A stretch of DNA of 64,000 nt from Zonotrichia leucophrys gambelii (taxonomy: Eukaryota > Chordata > Aves > Passeriformes > Passerellidae): assembly GCF_028769735.1 (NCBI RefSeq), contig NC_088171.1, positions 94,558,412 to 94,622,411 on the forward strand, given 5' to 3'. Shown one piece after another: positions 1-12,600 of this stretch (positions within the stretch are counted from its first letter, which is position 1; every line of letters starts with the position of its first letter). The translations under genes and the position numbers were made by a program. The notes below the pieces were generated by a model. That model was not told where the DNA came from and ran no database searches. It saw nothing but the letters and a program-made list of their open reading frames with translations.

Positions 1-1332
1 AGAGAAAGAGCAACAAACAAAAAACAGGCAGCAGTTTCCCTCAGACTTTGTAAGACAAATATTCAAAATGATAGTTTCTCTGCAGTTGGCTGTCATGTTT
101 TTTCTCTTTTTAATTTATTTATTTATTAGCATTTTCAGTTCTCCTTCTGCACCAGAACTTTATTTAAGGCTGCTGGCTGGGAGCCCCTGGGAAGGTTCCC
201 AGTTCCCTGTGTGGATTCCCCTGTATGCCACAGTATTAGGAGTGTGACCTCCTGCCTTGCCAGGACTTTAAAGGGCCCATCTGCCCTGTCAGCATCAATC
301 ACACTGGATTTTATAATTCAGCCCCTCCAAAATACCCAAGCTGTAATTCCCAGTTCTTAACAGTGTCCAAAGCAATTCTCTGCTATTTTTTTGCATGGAA
401 AGAAAAACATCTAATCTAAAGCCTAAGTTTCCCCCTCATAACATTTATGCATAGACTGTGTTACTGCTATTATATTCTGAAAAACAGTTATTTCACCAAA
501 ATAAAAAATCCTTTTCATAAGTGCTTTGCTCCCTATGTTTTTTTTTATTTTCCTTTTATGTTGCATATACCAACAGGGGCCAACTTTATTTCAGTATTGA
601 CTTGGATTTTGATGAATATGCTTCTATTTCATTTATTCTTTATTTGTGCAAAAGCTAGGCAGTATTTTTACATTGTTTCCCACTTCCTTTTTGATTAAAC
701 TGTTATATTTGATTTTCCAGAAATAAAGCAGCACAGAGATAGAGAGAGTGAGAAAAATACATCATCTTTGGTTCTCTCCTGACTCACAGCTCTCTAAGCT
801 CTGACCCAAAAGCCCACCTTAACTCACTGGAAATAAGTGCCCAAAGGGAGCCGTCAGAGAGCAAGCTCTTCAGGAAGTGACTACCCAAAGTGCTAACCAC
901 AGGAGAATGAAGCCTTTTCCACCTAAAATTAACTGAGCTGCTCAAACAAAAACACTAAACCTACTATAACCCTACTAGAATAATAATAATAGATGACCCA
1001 AGTCAGGCCTTTTAAACTAAATTGCTATAATCAGTATCAAAGATCAAAGATCAAAGGCCACGAAAACTTCAGTGCCATTAGTTAATGTCAGGAAAAACAT
1101 GTCAGAAAAAACCCAGTTCATACAAATACAGAGGATAGGCTGTGTTTCTCTTTTTCCTTCACATGTAACTTTCCAAAGCTCTCTTCTTTGGGGCTGGGGG
1201 TATCCCCATTCTTTGTTTCAGCTTAGGTAAAGAGTTTTCTGAGCAAAAAATATTGCCATCTACAATACATAAAGTACATATATAAAAATCTTCCCTTTTT
1301 GCGGTGTACCCACAACAGGATTTGGCAGTAAA
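1..1332. other. Non-coding AT-rich DNA
   Basis: I see no recognisable gene. The stretch is AT-rich with short T and A runs and an ATTT-type tract near 110-127. Open frames here are short and of chance size. A triple ATCAAAG motif is listed separately. Confidence 0.6.
1035..1059 (+). promoter_or_regulatory. Triple ATCAAAG (TCF/LEF-like) cluster
   Basis: Three copies of ATCAAAG occur head to tail with an 8-bp period. This matches the core WWCAAAG motif bound by TCF/LEF HMG-box factors, and could also be read as a direct repeat of nuclear-receptor-like half-sites. Function is inferred from the motif only; no promoter or gene is visible beside it. Confidence 0.25.
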
Positions 1333-1956
1333 CTAAGACCAGGACAACAGGAATGGGAGCACAGTTTCATCAATGCCACTTGTTAAGGGGAGGAAATTTA
1401 CTGTTGCTTCTTTGAGCACCCCCATGGGACAGGACTGAAACATCCTGGGGAAAGGGAAGAAGAAAACATCACAATAAAAAAGACCATCCAATGTAGCCTG
1501 AAAAGTGAACCTGATGCTACGACCCTCACAGCTGCACAGGAGCGTCCCTGCTCCCCTCCAGGGACAGAAGCAGCTGGGGTGGTGTGTCAGGAGCTGGGCT
1601 GAGTACAACCCAAGGAGCCCTGCTGAGAAGATGGGCAGGCAGCACCAGCCTTGCCCTGAGGAGCATAGTCTAGCTCTGTGAGTTACAGCAAAGTGCAGAA
1701 ATCGTGGCTGAGCACAAGGCAGTGCATTCTGAAAGCCCCTGAGCAGATCAGTGATCGGGAAGAGAGCCCAGTCTACCCCGACTACACTCCTTTCAGTGTC
1801 AGCCCTCAAGCTTTTTAAGCTCACTCTGCCCTTCTCAAGACCCAGAAGTGGCATTTGTGCTTTGGATGAGTCTGTGAAAGACCTCCAGGCTGTCAAACTA
1901 CGAGCTGCCATCAGGTGTGCTTCCTCTCCTTCAGGTCTCTTGCAGTGCTGCTGCAT
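1333..1956 (-). other. Unexplained 207-codon open frame
   Basis: A minus-strand frame is open from an ATG at 1956 to a TAG at 1333, about 207 codons, and extends about 10 codons further upstream without a stop. This is longer than expected by chance in AT-rich DNA. The predicted protein is rich in Leu, Ser, Cys and Phe. I see no domain, catalytic motif, signal peptide or repeat that I can name. The segment is locally richer in GC than its surroundings, which also favours chance open frames. It could be an exon fragment, an old mobile-element piece or noise. I do not recognise a product. Confidence 0.15.
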
Positions 1957-1986
1957 GCCAGGGCCACCAGCCTGCCCACCTGGCAA

Positions 1987-4900
1987 ACGGCCTAAACTCT
2001 GCTGCCCAGCTGCCTGCTGGTGGGGAAACCTGCCACCCAGCTGGAACAGGTACCAGGACCTTACCTTGGAAGCCAGTGACCAAGGTATTTATTTGCTCAG
2101 TGAAGGAGCTGAGTGGTAGAAAAAAGTCACCCGTGTAGAAGTTAGTGGAGAAGGCCAAGCGGTCCCTAGTGCTCTGGTGTGTTCTGTACCAAATTTTCAC
2201 TTCCCAGCCCCTGATGGATAATTCACATGTAAATGGTTGCTTACAGACATACATGCATCACTCAGATGTTCCTTCTATGGAATCAGCAAGCAGAGTTGGG
2301 CATTAACAGTGCTGCTCCTGCAGCACCTAAGCTGGCTTGATCAGGACTCACCTCCTTGTCAGAGGAAGTGATTCTGGTGCAAGAATGTGGAAATAACTGA
2401 AATATATATTTCCAAAGCTAGTATAACCACAGAGAAGATTTCTTTGAGACTGTGACTGACCACCCAGGCAGTCAAAGCTAACACATATTTGAACAGTGAT
2501 TTGTAGGAATCTGATTTCACCCATACATTCATAGCAAGATCTAACACTTATGATGAGGACCACAAAAGATTTGCAACCTGTCTGCTAAGCCTACAAGAAA
2601 ACTGAAGATTAACTCACAAGGAAGTCAGCTATCCAGACATTATGCAAAGCTTCCTAAAAGACAGTGACATACATTTAGCAACCATCGCAAAATCAGAACA
2701 TCAAAAGAAAACATTTTTGCACTAGTTTTCCTTGCTATTGCCAGCCTATGTCCCTGTGAAGGGAGTAGTGTTTATGGAACCAGTGTTTGGAAAAGTAAGC
2801 TTGAATAGCAGTGTCAAAGGGTAATTGGCACAAAAGAGATCCCTACATTTGGAACAAGAGGAATTAAGTTTTCCTAAGCACATTGGGACCACAGAGGGCT
2901 TGTTGTTGATAGACCCACAAGTAGTAATATTACCAGGTTCATGCCAAGGGTCATAGCATGCAGTGAGACAACAGTTCCTTAGAGCAATGAGAGCAGGGTC
3001 ACGACTCCTGCGTGCAACTGATTGATCCTCAGAGCTCAGATCTGTGAGACGCACAGGGAAAAAAATGTGAAATTTACAGCATTCATTTACACTTGGCTTT
3101 GAAAGGTTTTTATTGAGGCAATGATCACCTTGCATTTTTCCTTTTCAGTTACTGCCTGAAAGTCAGTGGAAGGATTTGAAACAATATATGACCATGGGAT
3201 TTTATCAGCAGAATATATTAGTGCACTAGTTACATGCCAGGTAGAGTTTTGCAGCTGTTGGTAGCTTTTCTTCTCAAGGGCTCATATCTGGAGAATGGCA
3301 TCTAATTTCCATTTAGCAGAAGAGAAGAAGCTTGAAGCCTTGAGAAATGACAGTGAAACTGTGCAACCAGCCCAGGGACTCAATTCTTAGTTTATGTACT
3401 TTACAACCACAAGTAGAAAAGTGCATTGAAGCCACATTTCCACTTTATTGATCTTGAACCTCAACTTTTAGAATGGACTTGAGGAATATTTAGGACAACC
3501 TGAGCACAAATGAGGTTTAGGGTGTTCTAAGTTATGCATCTGGTATGGAATAGTGGAGTGCCCTGCACTGCACTTGTAACAAATGAGGGTCACCTCAACA
3601 CAAACTGCCTCCTTTCCTTGGGAGCCTCCTGCCCGTTTGCCACCTGAGAGAATCTTGTTATGAAAAGCATACTCTGTTGCCTCTTTAACGGGTCATTTAT
3701 ATTTCTGATGACAGTAGAAAATAGTAAGAGTCAAGGTTTAAGAAGGAGTCCATGGCTCCAACACAGATTAAATAAACATCTGGAAACACCTGCGGAGCTC
3801 AGCAGAAGTCATTCTGGATCTTGTGATAGTTTTCAGTCACTTCAACCTGTTCTGTGTAATGCCCCAGGTACATCCCCTTGGATTCCTGATCAGGATTGTA
3901 CAACAAGAAGAAATTTAGTAAATTTTGAATGAGCCCAGAGACAGGGCCATGTGAGTTTGACCAGTGCTAAATGAGTACAGATAACAATAAAGCTTATAGC
4001 TACATACTTCCTACCAAGTCTCAGTGCTTGGATTCAAGGAGCTCATGTAGAACTGCACACAGACTGGAGTGCTATGATCAATACTGGAAGAGGATATAAT
4101 GCAGTACTATTAATGCAACTGGTCCCATTTAACTCAGCAGAAATTCTGCCATTTTCTTCATTCAAACTAGGATTTCACCTAATGTGTCTTTTCCAGCTCT
4201 AATATCTGCGATCCTGAGCACATTACTAAATTGCCAATGGGATCTACCAACCATTACAGTCTGTGATTTGTCAAGTACTCTATTTGTATTCACTTTGTCT
4301 CTGTTGTCTACAGGATTCCAGTAATAACCTATTAAAGACATTTAATATTACCAATTTAAAACTGAAAAACACAAACTACTGAGGTGGTGAAGCTGCCAGA
4401 AGAGACATCAGGGCCTGTGTTAGAATATCTGAATCAACCACTCCTATATGTGCAAAGCCTGCAGATTGGATAATTATAGTTCCATCAGTGAATAGTGTAT
4501 TTATTAGACCCAAATTCGGTTATCAGAAGTGTTTACAGAGAGATTCCCATGATAGAAAGGGCTGGCAAATGTGGACAAATAAAGATGGCTTATTAAAGCT
4601 GAGGTTTTGTGAGAGGTGCACTCATTTTCAATGCAGCTACCCAATACTTACAGTCCTGAGCAACATGGTTCAGTACATACATAGAAATTAAGGACGACTC
4701 TGTCATACCTGTTATTTAGTAAAGCTCAAAATCACAGCTCAGCACTCAATCAGATAGAAATATTGTTTTCTTATAGTATCACAAAAGCAAGCCTTGACAA
4801 AAAAAGAGAATATCAAATGCCTCTTATCCTTGCTAAGTTGTTAATGGTGGAATAAACACAGATAGCTACATGCTTAGTCTAGTTTGGCATCAATTTGTAT

Positions 4901-5375
4901 ACACATAGAGAAACAAGTTACAGATGTTTAAAAAGTTATGACAAATGAGAAAACAGTCCTATACTAAAAGTGGCTGCAATAAATTGCCTTTCAGTTACAG
5001 GTCTGTGGTCAACAGTTGACATATATGGAGTGAAAGTTAAGGAAAGGGTGATAGTCCCACTCAACCAATACAGGCAGCAAGTAGCAAACAATTGTTGAAC
5101 AAAGGTGTTGCGAGAATCCTAAATAGACAAGTATTCAAAAGCCAGGGAAAGTATCAGTCCTGTAAGTCAAAAGGCAGAAGTAGTCAAAGCAATGAAAAAT
5201 TTCTGAAAACTTGAAACTACTGAAGTTTATTATTAGTTACAGTTCTTGCAGATTCATGCTGCTTCCACTGCTCCTTAAAAGGCTTTTTACACTTCACTAG
5301 CTTCATTGCCTCTCTGGTGAAGGCAGAGAGAGTAAGTCCTATAAGTAGAGAGTAAGTAGAAAGTAGAGAATAAGT
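1987..5375. other. Non-coding DNA, no gene seen
   Basis: No recognisable coding region, RNA gene or large repeat. Open frames are short and overlap on both strands. A minor imperfect direct repeat near 5325-5382 (two copies of a TAAGTCCTATAAG unit) precedes the CR1 fragment. Confidence 0.55.
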
Positions 5376-5382
5376 CCTATAA
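5325..5382 (+). repeat. Short imperfect direct repeat
   Basis: The unit AGTAAGTCCTATAAG appears twice with AGAGAGTAAGTAGAAAG between the copies. It is a small local duplication touching the upstream edge of the CR1 fragment. Confidence 0.5.
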
Positions 5383-5757
5383 GGTACAGCTGAGGGAGCT
5401 GGAGTTACTTAACTTGCAGAAAAGGAGGCTCAGGGGAACCTTACCACTCTCGATGATGACTTAGAGGTTGTAGCATGACAGGGATCAGTCTCTTCTCCCA
5501 GGAACCAGTGACAGGATGAGAGATAGGATCTAGCTGCGCCAAAAATTCTGGCTGGGCATCAAGAAGTTCCTCACAAAAATGCTTGTTAAGCATTGGAACA
5601 GACTGCTCAGGGAGGTGGTAGAGTCGCCACCCCTGGAAATGTTCAAGAAATGACTGAACATGTCAAATAGTGCTGGCAATGTGGTGATGAGTCAAAGGTT
5701 GGACTTGATGATCTTGGAGGTCTTTTCCAACCTTAATGATTCTGTGATTCTGTAATA
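5376..5757 (+). mobile_element. CR1 LINE 3' fragment
   Basis: This is the 3' end of a Chicken Repeat 1 (CR1) non-LTR retrotransposon in sense orientation. The order of blocks is that of avian CR1 3' ends: a GAGGGAGCTGG segment, GGAGGCTCAGGGGA, a GGGATCAGTCTCTTCTCCCA block, CATTGGAACAGACTGCTCAG, GGTTGGACTTGATGATCTTG, GTCTTTTCCAACCTTAATGA, and the short ATTCTGTG tandem tail that CR1 has instead of poly(A). It is 5'-truncated, as most CR1 copies are, and carries no intact reverse transcriptase. Substitutions relative to the general family pattern suggest an old, inactive copy. Confidence 0.9.
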
Positions 5758-7156
5758 TTCAGGAAGCTCCAATGTGTTTGGCTCAGCCTATGAGGTTGGT
5801 GCAATTCCAGCAACAGATTTCTTCTATTTGGTTCTCTGTCTCTCATTGTCAGTTGAGATCAAGCAGCCCTGCACATACAACATGATTGTTCATGAACAGT
5901 TCTGACAATAAATTTGCTTTCATTTTTTATTTTCTGGTTAAATATTTTTTTAATTTCTTACTATGTTCTAGGGCAAAGGCAAGCATTGCTTTGTGTCACA
6001 TTTAATACCTAGTATGATTCAATATGTTCATCTACTTTGGGAGCTTTTCTTGAATATATTTTCCTTTTTTTTTAAACTGAAGTTCATTTTTAGAGAAAAG
6101 CATCCACTTAAGCAATATTGAGACACTTTAATTTGGGCAGGGATCAGATAACTCCAGGGGTATCTTCAGTCTATTATTCTGCAATTCAAAATGTCAAAAA
6201 AATCTTTCAAAAGTCATTCAAACCGATTATTTGAATTGATAGAAATACATCCTTTTTTTTCCTGTTTAACTAGACCTATACTTTCAGGATGAAAAATTGA
6301 CTAAAAATTTTCATCCAGATCTAACTTTTTCTTTGAATATATTCATAGAGCTACACTTTTTATTTTACCCCTTCAGGAAATAACCTGTTTGCAAGTCAAT
6401 TTATCAAAATTACCCTTCCAATGCATAAAATAATAATGTATTTCAGTTAGTGCTCTTGCATCATTTTAAAAGCAGAAGAATTAGGAAGAAGAGAAAAGAA
6501 AGAAAGGACAAAAATATATTTTAGAGCTTCTTAAAGTCTTTAGAACAATATTCTTCTGCACGGGTCTGTTTTTGTCACTAAAGTAATCTGTTTCTTTTTC
6601 TATGGGACTTAGAAGTTCAGATAAACTTCAAGAGTAGCTCATGACACATTGTTTAGCTATATAAAGCTTCTTTAACACAGTGCAAAAGACATCCAAAAAC
6701 TTCTTACCCAACAAAATATTACTATTAAGCATCTAAAAATTATTTATTTCCTTTAAGAAGAGAAAAAACCCTAGTTATATTTAATGTATCTTACCTCTCA
6801 CTAGAGTTTACACTGATTTTACTGATACTTTCTTGGAAGTCAGAAAACATTCTCTTATCTAAAATATTGAGAGGTTTCATTTGAAAAAAACATTTGAAAT
6901 ATTTGGAATATTTTATGAGTCAAAAAAGTCAGCACAGATTCTTTTGTTTATTTAATTATTTAATGTTTGGACAGTGCTTTGCAAGCATAATACGCACTTA
7001 TTTTTAGCATTACTTGTGCATACAGCATTATCAGCAAGATATGAATAAAATGCTCTCAGCTTTGCAAGCAATTTTCTTGATTAATTTCTTTGTATAAAGC
7101 AGCAGAGGGAGCTCATACATTATTTTTTGTGTGTCACACACAAAAAAATGATAAAT
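5758..7156. other. AT-rich DNA, no gene seen
   Basis: Very AT-rich, with T and A homopolymer runs (for example about 6067-6075 and 6252-6260). No coding or RNA gene is recognisable. Confidence 0.6.
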
Positions 7157-7227
7157 TGCACGTGCACACACGTGTGCGAGCACGCGCGTGCGGGTGACAC
7201 GGCCCCGCGCACGCGTGTGCACGCACA
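7157..7227. repeat. Alternating purine-pyrimidine (CG/CA) tract, Z-DNA prone
   Basis: The stretch is made almost wholly of CG, CA and TG dinucleotide steps, such as GTGCACACACGTGTGCG and CGCACGCGTGTGCACGCA, with a short interruption around 7193-7205. Such alternation favours left-handed Z-DNA under supercoiling. It stands out sharply from the AT-rich surroundings and is locally dense in CpG. Long overlapping open frames on both strands here are a by-product of the composition. Confidence 0.7.
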
Positions 7228-8143
7228 GCCAGCTCTGGGACGAGCTGCACAGCTACAGTGGCTGTGCCTGCACTTGTCACACAGACCAATAGGAGCAGAT
7301 GTGTTCAGCGAAAGAGCTGGGACTGAGCCCCGCATGGCCATGGCACAAGTCCTCCAGGGTGGCCTTTCTGGACTAGTGCAGCCTGGTCCCACCAAGCTGA
7401 GACACCCATGTGTGCCTTGGGCGTGTTCAGTGAGCTCCCAGAGTGCTTCTTCCAGATGGATTTTACCCAAGAGGAAGCCAGCTGGTACATTCTGACCTTG
7501 ATCCTGGACACAAACCAAAGCTCAGCTGGTGGGGGTGATCTGGAGGCCTTGTCAACAGCATGCACTTGATCCAGAGAAAGTCACTGGCACCAGAGCTGTG
7601 TTAGAAACTTCTAGGTACCCACCTGAGCTTATCTTCAGGTATGTAAGGAATCAAATCGATGGCATGAATTTAGGCAATTGCATTCTGCTGGAGTGACATG
7701 TTAGGAGCCTTCATGCTTTTTTGAACTTTCTCCTCAATCTGTGTAAGTTTTGCAGGAAATGTTTCACAATGGAGGTACACTGAGAAAGAAGTGATGAAGT
7801 CCCTTAAAAGACTGGACAAACTTCCTAAACTTCTTGGTTTTGTCTGATTGAATGAGTTCTTAGGAATACATACCTTCAACCAGCTCCCTGAAATCTGTAA
7901 ATCCAAAGTATAAGGAGGGCTTAAAGCAGTTATTGAGCAGGCCCTAGCACTCCCTGAACAGCAGAAGCAGAATTTTTATTTCCTTTAAGGATATGTAGAG
8001 TATATCCTCTTGTACATGCTGGGCCAGCCAGCACCTTAGGAACATCATTTGGCTTCCCTAGGCACTCTTGTGGAAGCCTAGGAGGAAGCAATGGGCAGTG
8101 GATAATTTGGTGGAGGGAAAAGCCAGGAGGAAGCAGTTAGATA

Positions 8144-8167
8144 GATAGTCCAGTGCACTGGACTATC
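8144..8167. repeat. 24-bp perfect palindrome
   Basis: The half-site GATAGTCCAGTG is followed at once by its exact reverse complement, with no spacer. The symmetry stops at both outer flanks. It could bind a dimeric protein, form a small cruciform, or mark an old inverted-repeat junction. A short GATA run abuts it on the left. Confidence 0.85.
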
Positions 8168-9609
8168 CCATATCCTACTATATACAGATGAGCACTGTTG
8201 GGGCCAAAGCCTGGAAACAATGGGAAAAAACTGGTCTGCCAATACCTTTTATTCCCAGGACGGGCACAGGTACTGGGAACTTCACACTACGGCTTGCTTG
8301 TTTTGCTTCTAGACCCGGACTGAGCAGATGTGAAGATGGCAACAATGGGACTGAAAACAACAGGGGAAAAAAGGTTAGAAAATGAGAGAAGTGTGGAGAT
8401 GGGTGGGAACTGGGGGATGTGGAACAAGATGGGAAGAGCAGACCAAAATGGCACAAAGGTTTTGTGATTTTAAAAAACTTATCCTTTCAGGGTGGGGTTA
8501 GGGGCAAAAGGAATAGATTCAGGGAGAATTACTTTTCATACCTAAACCAGCTGGCCAAACTTGTAATGAAAAGCCCATAAAACATCACTGTGAGAGAGGA
8601 AAAGCCACATTGTTTTTATTTGTCTGTAGAGCAATATGTGTCACTGCATAAATAGCAACTAATAACATGTGCTGCAGCACTTCTGTGGTATTTTTTAATA
8701 ATTACTATTGTTGTAAAGGAGTTAAGTAAGAAGTAAAACATCTCTATGAGGGAAAAAATTGCTATCTCTTTCCCCCTGATATTTGTGTAACTGAATTAAA
8801 AATACACAGATACATCGAGTCAAAAAAACATTATTCCTAGTTCAAGGAACTCAAGCTGAACACCTTGAAAAATCTCTCAGCTACATTGTTCTCTCATATG
8901 TTATGAGGATTTTTATTTCCTTTTAACAGCAGTAAATCGTCAAATGAAAGAGGCTTATATTGCACATACCATTGCGAGACGTGCTCATCATGTAACGTCA
9001 GAATGAACTATTTTTTAACCTAATATACAACAATTTAGCAGCATTAGAAGAACATAAAACAGATAAAAGTATAGCTTTTACAGCCATTCATCAATGGCCT
9101 TTTTTTGAAGAGTGCAGATACCTCCTCAGGCTAAGCATACATCTCTCTATTTCACATAAATACACAAAGTGACAGGGCTTCCAGTCAAAATAAACATTTG
9201 CTCAGTGTATACCTGATTTCCACCCATTTCATTCAACAGGAAAGATACTGAGGTTAACAAACACACTAATCTCTCATCTGCTCTAGGGATGAGGATGTGC
9301 TGTATCCAACAACTTGTGATTGAGTGTGTTCGCAGTTTGCTGCTCCCATGGATGTCCATGCCTTTGGATTGGTACTATCTAAAAGGCAAACAAAAGAACA
9401 AGCCTTGACGTGGATCCAACCAAAACTACTTTCAGTTTTTAGAAAATAAGAATGGTTCAAGGGGGAGAGGACAATCTCTGAGGTTTGGTAACCGCACAGG
9501 TAGTGGGGAGAATGGCTGGAGAAAGCATCATTTGGATAAAAATGCTACACAATGTGATATAACAATATCATTGCACATTAAAAAAAGATAATGAAACAAA
9601 ACAAAGCAG

Positions 9610-9626
9610 AACAACAACAACAACAA
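9610..9626 (+). repeat. (AAC)n microsatellite
   Basis: About five tandem AAC units followed by an A run. It is a simple repeat with no further structure. Confidence 0.8.
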
Positions 9627-12600
9627 AAAATATAATATTGAACAGCACAAAGCACCTGCAATTCAGAGTAAAAACTTCCAAGAGTCTGAGGTAGCCAAAT
9701 CTCACTAAATCTGAGGAAATCTGTGGTACCTAGAACAGAAAGTAATTTTTACATTTGTGGCTCTGGCTGCATTGCCTTAAACCCTCTGTGGAAGGAAATA
9801 TGACCCTGGTGCCTTGGCCTGTCTCTCCAGCAGTTTGAAGGAGAACAGGAGCTGAGCACAGGTTTCTTACCTCCTGGGGCAGGGTTCATTGAGCATCACT
9901 GCACCATCACCATCAGGACTGGCTCCCTTGCCAAACAGAACAAAAGGATGTAGCAGGTCCCCTCTGAGTCCCATACCTGGCTTGTTAAACCTGTGTTGTG
10001 ATGCTTTGTCAGGTAAAATACATGATTTGGAAATATTGGTTGATGATCTCACACTAGGATTTCACACCACACTATCAAAGAAAATATTGATTGAGTTATT
10101 TTAACAGTCATGATATTAGTTAAATGTGATTAACACATTATTTTCCACTGACATCACTTCTTTATTCTATTTACAAGCTAAATAGGCCAGACACTCAATT
10201 GATAAATGCTCATTTCCCTCCATCTTAATTAACTAAATATTCTTTTACTTAAACAATCCCTCATTTTTCCAGAGACGCAGTAATAGATCCATTAGAAGGG
10301 TCTATCTGATACCAGGGGTATTTTATTTATGAGGACAAGTCCAAATGGTTACTATTTTTTAATGTTTTTATTTTCCTTGATACTGTACACCGTGTAATGG
10401 CTTTGGTCCAAACACCAATCACACGATGGGTGCCGTTTCTTCTTTCTTGACCTATCACACTCCACATGATTTAATCCATTGTTTTGGATGTTGCCAATGA
10501 TTTATTGTATGAAAAATGTAAATGATCTGGATGGCAGATGTTTTATATTTTCTGACCATTCATTTTCAGTGGGAATGTAATTAAAATTTATGAAGTGTAT
10601 CTGCTGAATTGCATTGGCAATTGATGATCTCCTCCAGTGCTGTCTGTCTGGAGATGATGAGTGATTGTGGACAGTGAGATGTGTTGACAAGGGCAGAAAC
10701 AGACGTGATGTTACTGTCATGAGCGAGGCTACCTGCAAAAAGGCTGCTGGTTTTTTTTCCTCCCTTTTTTCCCACAGGAAGAAGGTGGCAACCAGAGCTG
10801 TCTTTCTTCTTGCAAGACAGAGTACAAAGCCTCTGCACACTCCTGAAAGCTGTCACTCTTCACGAGTACAATCTCTGTCTCGCTCAGCAATGGGCATCTG
10901 GAAGCCACGACACCAGTTATAACAGCGCATGTCAAGGATATTAATTAAATTCCTGATGGCCACCCAGAGAAGCTAATGAGTGTAAATTTCACAACATCCC
11001 AACTCATAAGGCAGCCCACTTAACCTTTTCAGCATTGATATCCTTCCTCCAGGAGGGAAGTAAGGAAGTGAGCTGTTTGCCGAGGGAGCATGGAAAGGAG
11101 GAACAGGGAAAGGAGGAGATACTTGGTCTGGAACAGTTTAAAATACAAACAGATGAGAACTGGATCTGCTGGATTCAGATTTCCCACAACAGAATGGGAA
11201 AAGGTTTTTTTCAGAACTGAGATCCCAGACAGCATTTTGCACAGAACCTTTATTGCTATGAATCTGAGTGTATCTCCTCACCTCAGCCTCTTCCAGCTCC
11301 ATGAGCAAGAGAAGCAGCTCTCTTTTTAACCCCAATGAGGCACACTTACTGGACTTTGAATTCCCCCTGCTCTTGACATAGCACACCTCTTACATTTCTG
11401 AGTGCTGTGGAGGACAGAATACGTAATTACCATCATCCCACCATACAGTTACCTCTACAATAGATGTACAGACAGCCTAAATTAACATGTAGTGAATCAT
11501 GTAAGTGCTATGGGACCAACAATTGGAACTGGGGAATTTCTGACACCCATCTTTATCATCAGGGATTTTGATCACTTCAATGTTCAAAGTGTTTTCTTAA
11601 TTCACAAACCTCATTTACGATATCTACCATTAGGCCCTAATAAAAATGCCTTCACTCTAAAGTCATGTAGCCACCTCATTACCAGAGGCTGGTAAATGAG
11701 GATTTTATTCCAAAAGCAAACCCCAAAGGTAGTTTGTCACAAATGCCCCAGTCCCACTGCTGTTGCTGACACCACTTCCAATATATTCTGTGACTATGGG
11801 TGGGGTGCAAATGAAGGTGATTGTAGCTGTCAGTTCTTGAGCTGCGCTTGTGCTGAAGTCAGTAGGCATTTTGCCATTCATTTCAAAAGTAAGCATTACA
11901 AGCTCAAGAACTAATCCAAGCTTCAGGCCTGGTAGCAATTGTGACATTTGACAATGTATGATTCAAAACAGACAAGAGATTGAAATGGCAGGTGCAGCAG
12001 ATGGTCAAGATCCTATTACACAAAGGCCTTCTTTTTTTCCATGCGTGCTCCCAGCTCTGCTGCTTCGGTGTGTCTCTGGCCTGTGATGTGCAACTGTGGC
12101 AGGAGAGGAGAAGAAATGAGGTAGGACTAGGGTCACAAAGTCTGGTTAGGCATATTTTAGAAAATCCCAAGGGGATTTTGCTCTCAGCACAACTCATACT
12201 ACAAAATGCATAGTAAATACTGTAGAACTCTGGGAGCCAACAAGGTTAGATTCTTCTTTTGGCATCACTGTTGTCTTGTTGGGTGCCTCAGTTTACCTAT
12301 ATACACTTTTAGGTAACATGCCTTACCTGGCTTTGTATGCCAAAACTTCATTCATTAATACTGATGTCAAAGAGGACATTCAGCACCTCACAGGAGGCCC
12401 AGTGCACCTGCATTAGTTAGCCATAAATCATGGGAAACAACACTTTGAAGTGTCAGCGAGATTTAATGTGGGATACAGAACAGAAGGGGAATGTGATGAA
12501 CTGAGCCCCAAGCCCCAAATAAGGAATTTAAAATGCACCTTACCCTTAAAAGTGTCAGCAAATGAAGAAAAAGAAGAGTGGGGAAGCCCCAAAGGCAGCA

